The notes under the pieces are model-generated. The model did no database searches. It was not told the DNA's origin and worked only from the letters and a program-made list of their open reading frames with translations. Of a stretch of 64,000 nt of DNA, positions 57,946 through 64,000 are shown piece by piece. The DNA lies in contig NW_024468591.1 in assembly GCF_001632365.1 (NCBI RefSeq), forward strand, positions 35,512 through 99,511, in the 5' to 3' direction. A program made the position numbers and the translations under genes. Position 1 is the stretch's first letter; each line of letters starts with the position of its first letter. Source of the DNA: Laetiporus sulphureus 93-53. Lineage: Eukaryota > Basidiomycota > Agaricomycetes > Polyporales > Laetiporaceae.

Positions 57946-59218
57946 CTTATCTTACCTGCCTCGAGTGCCTGCCCAGCGTACTCGCCGCAGTGTTGTGTCT
58001 TCGCACGTCCACCCGCATGTTAGCGGTGTCATATCTTCACCTGACATTCCATCAGTCACCGACTCTATCAGCGTAAGCCGCACCAAGGCATTGCGCAGCA
58101 TCGATGGTGTCATCCGTCGTCCTCGAGCGAGAACTCCAGAAGAGTTCTACGAGCAGCGGCCCATAAGACCCCTGCCAAGGCCAGGACACATCTCTACGGG
58201 AGGTCGGCCCCCTCGTGGCACTAGTTCAGTTTCTATTATCCAGACTCCCTCAGTCAGGTGACCGAGACTACCTGCAGGACCATCTGGTCCAGATCTCAAT
58301 CAAGGGACATATGTCGAGACCGCTACTGGGTCTCATTTCATTTATCCTCTCGCCGTCTCCATCATCTCGACCCAGCGCGTTGAAGGCACCCTTCGACAAA
58401 TTCGTATCCTACTCACCAAATGATATCATCGTCAGCTTGACGACCACGACATCTTCGACCTCGAGCATCTCATACTCAAGCTCGAGTCCATCCGCACTGA
58501 CATCGCGGAGTTCAAGCTCTCCTTCATTCACCAACACGTGGTTCGTGACTTCTGCAACTACATCCAGGAAAGGAAGCATCAGGGCAGAGAAGCTCGCTGG
58601 ATAATCAGAGATATTATCCAGAAATATCGTCTAGGAATACAGGTCACAGGGCGACCTTTGCTGTAGATACGAATATTTACTTTGTATATGTCTTCATCGG
58701 GTGATTCAAACAATCTTGAGAATTTCGAGCACATCAATCCAATCGGTCACACTTTCGATTATCTTTGGGATTCAATTCCACGAGTTCTCCTGGACAGAGC
58801 AGGTGAAGCGTTTGCTACATACGAGGACACGTTTCACATCGATTATCATGACGTATATCACATATACGCCCTTCAACTCTATTCAGAATTTGATTGAAGG
58901 AACGTCGTGGTCCATATCTGCTATATCCCTATCAGAACCAAAGAACCCGAAGATCGTCTCACCGAAGCTTACAATAGCCTTGTCGATTGGCTCGAAGAAA
59001 TTGAACGTCTTTGCGATATCCATCATAATCATCAGTGGCCCGCAGTTTGGGACAAGACCAGGTTTTTGTGGCAACCCTTCGTCAAGGTCATCTATCGAGA
59101 CCTTTGTTTGCTGCGAAACCAACGAGCAGGACGAGTAATTGCCCGACAAGCCACGATCGCAAACAGACATATCGTCGAGTTTGAAGAACATCTTCGTGAA
59201 ATAGAGGAAGAATTGTAA
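57941..59218 (+). pseudogene. Pre-Gag coding region of element 2
   Basis: One reading frame continues for about 425 codons, broken by TGA at 58259, TGA near 58,432, TAG near 58,661 and TGA at 58895, and ends at TAA 59216-59218. It starts Pro/Arg/Ser-rich (AQRTRRSVVSSHVHP), has a helical middle (DLEHLILKLESIRTDIAEFK, then ARWIIRDIIQKYRLG) and a charged helical end (VIARQATIANRHIVEFEEHL). No in-frame ATG is seen in the first two thirds. The gag ATG follows after one base (TAA-A-ATG). The last residues resemble those of the element 1 region (ARxxATA..R.HI.E). Function is unknown. Confidence 0.6.
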
Positions 59219-59219
59219 A

Positions 59220-60937
59220 ATGACGACCCCCACCCCAAATGATCCAAGCTTCTCTCGTGCTCCATCTCCGAAGCTCCCCGCACGACTCAATATTGTATTG
59301 CAACCCCCGAATCCTATGATTCATCAAGCCCTCGCTGACACGGCGCCCCCAAATGCGAATATACCCGAAACTGTAAAAAAAATTGGGTAGTCGATCTCGT
59401 CACAAACGTGGTGGAAGAGATGCGTCAACAAACGGTGGTGCATTACGAAAATCTTATCCAGCACCAAGCGCATACAATGGAACGTAACACCACGGAGTTT
59501 CACAATCGGACGGTCTTCTTAGACCAACATCGTCAACAATCCGAGTCTCGAATCGCAGACTTGGAGAAAACCTCGTCAGCTTTACTTGAGGAAAACAAGA
59601 CCACTAACGAAGCGTTTGTGGCAGTTGACGATGAAATCAAGGATCTCCAAACGAGAGAAGAAGACCTAAAGAAATCACATGATCGACTTCACGCATGGGC
59701 ATCTACGCAGGGATGGAAAGCAGGGCAAGGCGGTAACAATGTCGACGACACGGACGACGACGATGAGCCGTTGTTTAGTCGCAAGGGTAAAGGCGTAAAA
59801 ATTGACCAACCAGAAAAATATGGTGGCAATAAGGACGGAGTCAATCTCGATGATTGGCTCGAACAAGTCATGCTCTGGTTGAAATATACTGAACATACAA
59901 AAGACGAGTCCAAAATTATGTCTACCCTCTTGCTCCTGAAAGGAGGAGCATGCGAATACATGTGACATTGGATTACCGAAATAAATGAAAATAATAAGGC
60001 ACCAGGAACTTGGGCGGAGTTCGTCGCTGAACTTCGCACGGCATATGAATCATTGGACAAGGACGACAAGAAGCGAACGGAGTTAGAAGCCTTCGTCAAG
60101 AAGAATCATTGAGACTTCCGAAAGTTCACAGAAGACTTCCGTCCAAAGGCAACCGGTACAGGCTTCTCGGGTCAAGACTTGATCGAAAAGATCAAGAAAC
60201 ATATTCCGGAGAAAACGTGGCTGCTCATGCTGGCAGACACGACCAAGGACAACTGGCCCAAGAAATGGCCCGAATTCCTTACATTTGCACTCCAAATATT
60301 TATGTCACTACAACGAGAAGGCCACTATGCCAAGGCCGAAACCAAGGACCTGAATGCTATGGAGGTTGACGCAGTCGGGAAGAAGGGGAAAAGTAAATCG
60401 GACAAAGCGCGAAGCGTGCAAGACGACAAGTTGGTCTGCGCCAACTGCAAGAAGAACAAGCCGACGTTCTTCAAATTGTCGAAACGCTTCGGCAAGTATT
60501 GCACCGATTGTTTCAAATTGGACCATGTCAAGAGGCAGATTGAGAAGGAGAAAGAGACAGCTGCGAAGAAGAAGGACGGGAAGAAAAAGGATGATGCCAG
60601 GAACAAATCCAAGTCGTCCAAGACGCGACAGGTGGTATCTGATTCCGCTTCATCAGATGCAGAGAGCGAAAGCTCTGATACCGAAGAAGAAAAGAAGCTG
60701 AAGAAGAAGAGCTCTTCCTCTAAGACTAAGGAAAAGGGTAAGGAGACAGCTACGCATATCAGCAACTGCAGCATCCACTCAGAAAGCGAGCCTGATGCAT
60801 CTGAGTCAGACGAAGATTTCGCCACGATCCTCTCAAGGCTCAGGTGCCTGAGGGCGAATGGATACAGTTCATCAAGGAAGGCGGGAGAGGGCTCTTCAAG
60901 GAAGGATTGGAAGGGTTTTCTCAAAGGGGATCTGTAG
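59220..60937 (+). pseudogene. gag: Gag of element 2
   Basis: Starts MTTPTPNDPSFSRAPSPKLP at 59220. A one-base indel in an A8 run (59375-59382) shifts the frame, after which a coiled coil and Gag core are read (IDQPEKYGGNKDGVNLDDWL, TLLLLKGGACEYM). TGA codons lie at 59963 and about 60,110. The nucleic-acid-binding part is not a CCHC knuckle but a four-Cys cluster, CANC...CTDC, spaced CX2C-X17-CX2C, followed by a long Lys/Ser/Glu tail. It ends FLKGDL with TAG at 60935-60937 and overlaps pol, which lies in the -1 frame. Confidence 0.8.
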
Positions 60938-63900
60938 GCAGCTCGTCAAAGTCCCCAGAACATTATATAAGACCTGTACATTTAACACCCGAATCAGACA
61001 CCTCTGTAGATCGTCGCAACGCAGAGGATGATAATGTAACAATAAAGAACTCGTCTCCAAATTTATCATCATTCTATTTACCAGTTACATTATGGGTGTA
61101 CGGCAAAAAATCGAGCGCTGAAGCTTTAGTCAACTCAGGAGCATATTCCATGTACATCAGCAAGCGATTCGTAAAGAACAATCGAATCGCAACCTCCAAG
61201 CTTAATACAACGTACAAGGTGTACAATGCTGACGGATCCCAAAATAAACATGGCGAAATAACCGACTATGTAAAAGCATACCTCAAAGTCAGAGATCATG
61301 GTTCTACCCATCGTCTACTAGTCACAGACATCGGGAAATTAGACATGATCATTGGAATGTCATACTTATGTCAGCATAATCCAGAAATCAACTGGCAAGC
61401 TGGAGAATGGAAATACTCACGATGCCCGAGTACGTGTCACCACCAGAGGCTTCGTAAAAAAAAACAACGAGCCATTGCAAGAGAGGAAGCTGAAGAAATC
61501 TCGCAACAAGCACAACAAGTGGCAGATGAGAAGCCAGCTGCATTCTGAATGTTTAATGGACACAACATCGATGCAGTAAATCCTATCATCTCGTGGGTCG
61601 AAATGGACGACCCCGAAGCTGAACAAATAGCCCGCATGATACTTTCCATAGCAGATTGCAGCTATGCTGAACCAGAAGAAGACCTGAAAGAAGCGGCACC
61701 CCAGTCAAACACTGGCAGCCCAGAAGATCAGGTTATTAATGAAGTAGAATCTTGGGAAAAACTAGTACCAGATTATCTACATTCATTTGGTGATGTCTTC
61801 TCCAAGAAAGCATCTGAAAGGATGCCAACTCGAAAGCCTTATGATCATGTAATCGAGTTTGAAGAAGAACATGAATTACCATGACCAAGCAAACTCTATC
61901 CTATGAATCCGGAGGAAAGAAATTCCCTAGATTCGTGGATCGACGAAAACCTAGCAAAAGGCTACATTCGAAAATCGAAATCACCTATTGCTGCCCCAGT
62001 ATTCTTTGTCAAGAAGAAGGACGGCACACTAAGACTGGTACAAGACTACCGAAAACTTAATGCTATAACCAAGAAGAATCGCTTCCCTATTCCACGAATA
62101 AGCGAGCTTATCGATCAGCTCAGTAATGCGTCAATATTCACCAAGCTGGATCTCAGATGGGGATACAACAATGTTCGCATCCACAAGGGTGATGAATGGA
62201 AAACAGCTTTTGTGACGCATCGCGGTTTATACGAGGCCACGGTTATGTTTTTCGGTTTCTGTAACGCACCAGCCACCTTCCAACACATGATGAATGAGAT
62301 CTTAGATGATCTTATTCAGGAAGGTCATGTGATCGTCTACCTCGATGATATACTAATCTTCACTAACGATTTGAAACAACATCAGAAGATTACCAAAGAG
62401 GTAATTAAAAGATTACGGGACAACGACCTTTTTGCCAAACCAGAAAAGTGCTTTTTCGAACAGCCCTCGATTGAGTACTTAGAGATGATTATCTCTCAAG
62501 GCGAGGTCCATATGGATCCTCAAAAGGTCGCAGGTGTACTCGACTGGCCTGAACCCAAGAAGGTTAAGCAAGTACAAGCTTTTCTTGGGTTCACAAATTT
62601 CTATCATCGATTCATTGAAGGATTTGCCAAAAAGTCTCGACCACTCAATATCCTTACACGAAAGGATCAGAAATGGGTATGGAGCGAAGAGCAACAACAA
62701 TCATTCGATGCTCTCAAGAAAGCTTTTACAACAGCTCCAATTCTGGCATTACCGAATGATACGCATCCATTCCGGTTAGAAACAGATTCCAGCGATTTTG
62801 CCACTGGTGCATGCCTCGAACAACTCAAAGACGATGGGTTGTGGCATCCAATCGCATTCTATTCGAAAAGCCTCAATGAGGCTGAGCGGAACTATGAAAT
62901 CTATGACAAAGAGATGCTCGCAATTATTCGAGCGTTGGAAGAATACCGACAACATCTCGAAGATCATCTGCTCCCAGTCAAAATATGGTCCGATCACCAG
63001 AACTTAACCTATTTCAAATCAGCACAAAAGCTGATGAGGCGGCAAGCTCGATGGTCACTATATTTTACACAGTTCAACATCCAACTACATCACAAACCAG
63101 GGAAATCAATGCATCGCGCGGATCCTCTGTCCAGGAGGCCAGATCATGAAGAGGGGGTAAATCTCGATAATTCCGACAAGACTCTGCTCAAAACGGAATA
63201 TTTCGCGATTAAAGCTATTCAACATACCCATCTTGCAGTCGTCACAGATCATGATTTGGTGGACAAGATCAAGGAGGCACTACAAGACGACAATGTGAAT
63301 AACTCATACCAAGAACTACTCAAGAAAGGACAACGAGAGTTCTCGAAAGGACTCGAAGACTGGAACTTCGAAAGTGGGATATTATTATACTGAGGCAAAA
63401 TCTATGTGCCAAAAGCAGATAATAAGGAATCACTTAGATGAGAAATCGTTCAGCATCATCATGAAGCTGCCAGTGCAGGTCATCCTGGAAGATGGAAGAT
63501 ATATGAGATGTTATCTCGTAATTACTGGTGGCTGGGAATGTCCACTTACGTCAAAAAGTATGTTGGTTCTTGCGACCTTTGTCAATGCAACAAGAACATC
63601 AATCAGCCAAAATACGGAGAATTACAGCCAAATGAGGTTCCAACAGAACCTTGGAAAATTGTCTCTGTCGACTTAATCACTCAATTACCAGAATCCCATG
63701 GATTCAATGCAATTATGGTAGTTGTCGATCGTTTGACCAAACGAGCGCATTTCTTTGCAATCACCAATGAGTTCTCAGCATCAGACCTTGCCCGTACTTT
63801 CTATGAGAGGGTATGGACACAGCATGATCTTCCGAGACAGATTATCTCGGATAGAGGTACTCAGTTTGCAAGCGCATTATTTCAAGAAGTATGCAAGCTC

Positions 63901-64000
63901 CTTGGGATACAATCAACAATGTCGTCCGCATATCATCTGGAGACCGATGGTCAAACTGAAAGAACAAATCAGTCGCTAGAGCAATATCTTCGTATTTATA
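60844..64000 (+). pseudogene. pol: Pol polyprotein of element 2, truncated by window end
   Basis: Protease region near 61,120-61,420 has ALVNSGAYSMYI, where the catalytic DSG reads NSG. Reverse transcriptase (about 61,900-62,650) has [20 protein letters not shown] and an intact YLDDILIF. RNase H follows (about 62,700-63,100) with ETDSSDFATGACLEQ and WSDHQNL. An HHCC zinc finger and integrase core (about 63,440 onward) include VSVDLITQLPES, VVVDRLTKRAHFF, ISDRGTQF and LETDGQTERTNQSLEQY. In-frame TGA codons lie at 61546, 61882, 63391 and about 63,439. The sequence stops at base 64000 inside integrase. Confidence 0.9.

Larger units (their letters stand above)
57362..64000 (+). mobile_element. 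Ty3/Gypsy element 2, 5' part (runs off the window)
   Basis: Sense order on the plus strand is: LTR (end at about 57,931), self-complementary PBS, pre-Gag region, Gag, and Pol to integrase at the window edge. The plan matches element 1, with the same relative -1 phase of Pol, but sequence identity is moderate, so it is a different family. It has TGA codons and a frameshift throughout. No chromodomain or dUTPase can be seen because the window ends within integrase. Confidence 0.9.

Overview
The window is a basidiomycete nuclear sequence, most likely from an Agaricomycete. Genes carry many short (about 45-60 nt) GT-AG introns, and the fungal genes (eIF3e, Mpdu1/Lec35-like, Hul5/UBE3C-like HECT ligase, agmatinase with a signal peptide, MATE pair, Ser/Thr-rich single-pass membrane proteins) sit between transposon-rich blocks holding gene families that recur in Agaricomycete genomes. 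No searches could be run. Calls rest on reading the bases and translations, and exon borders are given only where splice signals and frame agreed.

Left accessory block (1-28,355). A decayed F-box-like gene (about 560-2096) is followed by an orphan gene on the minus strand that is split in two (12715-12126 and 3517-2984) by a complete Ty3/Gypsy chromovirus of 8608 bp (3518-12125). The element has two 659-bp LTRs, a perfect 5-bp target duplication (AACTC), a pre-Gag coding region, Gag, and a Pol ending in a chromodomain plus dUTPase. It shows a Tf1/sushi-like self-priming signature. Further right are a dispersed repeat with a 46-bp minisatellite (13,197-13,991), a decayed orphan-family gene, a decayed Spt5-like (NGN/KOW) gene, other unidentified broken genes, and a second repeat copy (25,309-27,305). 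That second copy carries 1.2 kb with a cytochrome P450 fragment and a Cwc2 splicing-factor fragment.

Central core block (28,356-53,510). eIF3e and an Mpdu1/Lec35-like PQ-loop gene diverge from a 179-bp promoter. A Gfo/Idh/MocA oxidoreductase converges on the latter. Two Ser/Thr-rich single-pass membrane proteins face each other tail to tail. Then come a small unknown gene, a Hul5/UBE3C-type HECT ligase, a long gene-poor gap, agmatinase, and two tandem MATE transporters; the second MATE copy is broken.

Right block (53,511-64,000). A gene-poor stretch holds a rearranged cytochrome c peroxidase pseudogene and a small tandem duplication. A second Ty3/Gypsy element follows in the opposite orientation (about 57,362 to beyond the window). 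Its sequence differs from the first, but it has the same plan: LTR, self-priming PBS, pre-Gag region, Gag, -1 shifted Pol. Both elements are inactivated mainly by TGA codons at positions where CGA or TGG is expected, which suggests C-to-T decay.
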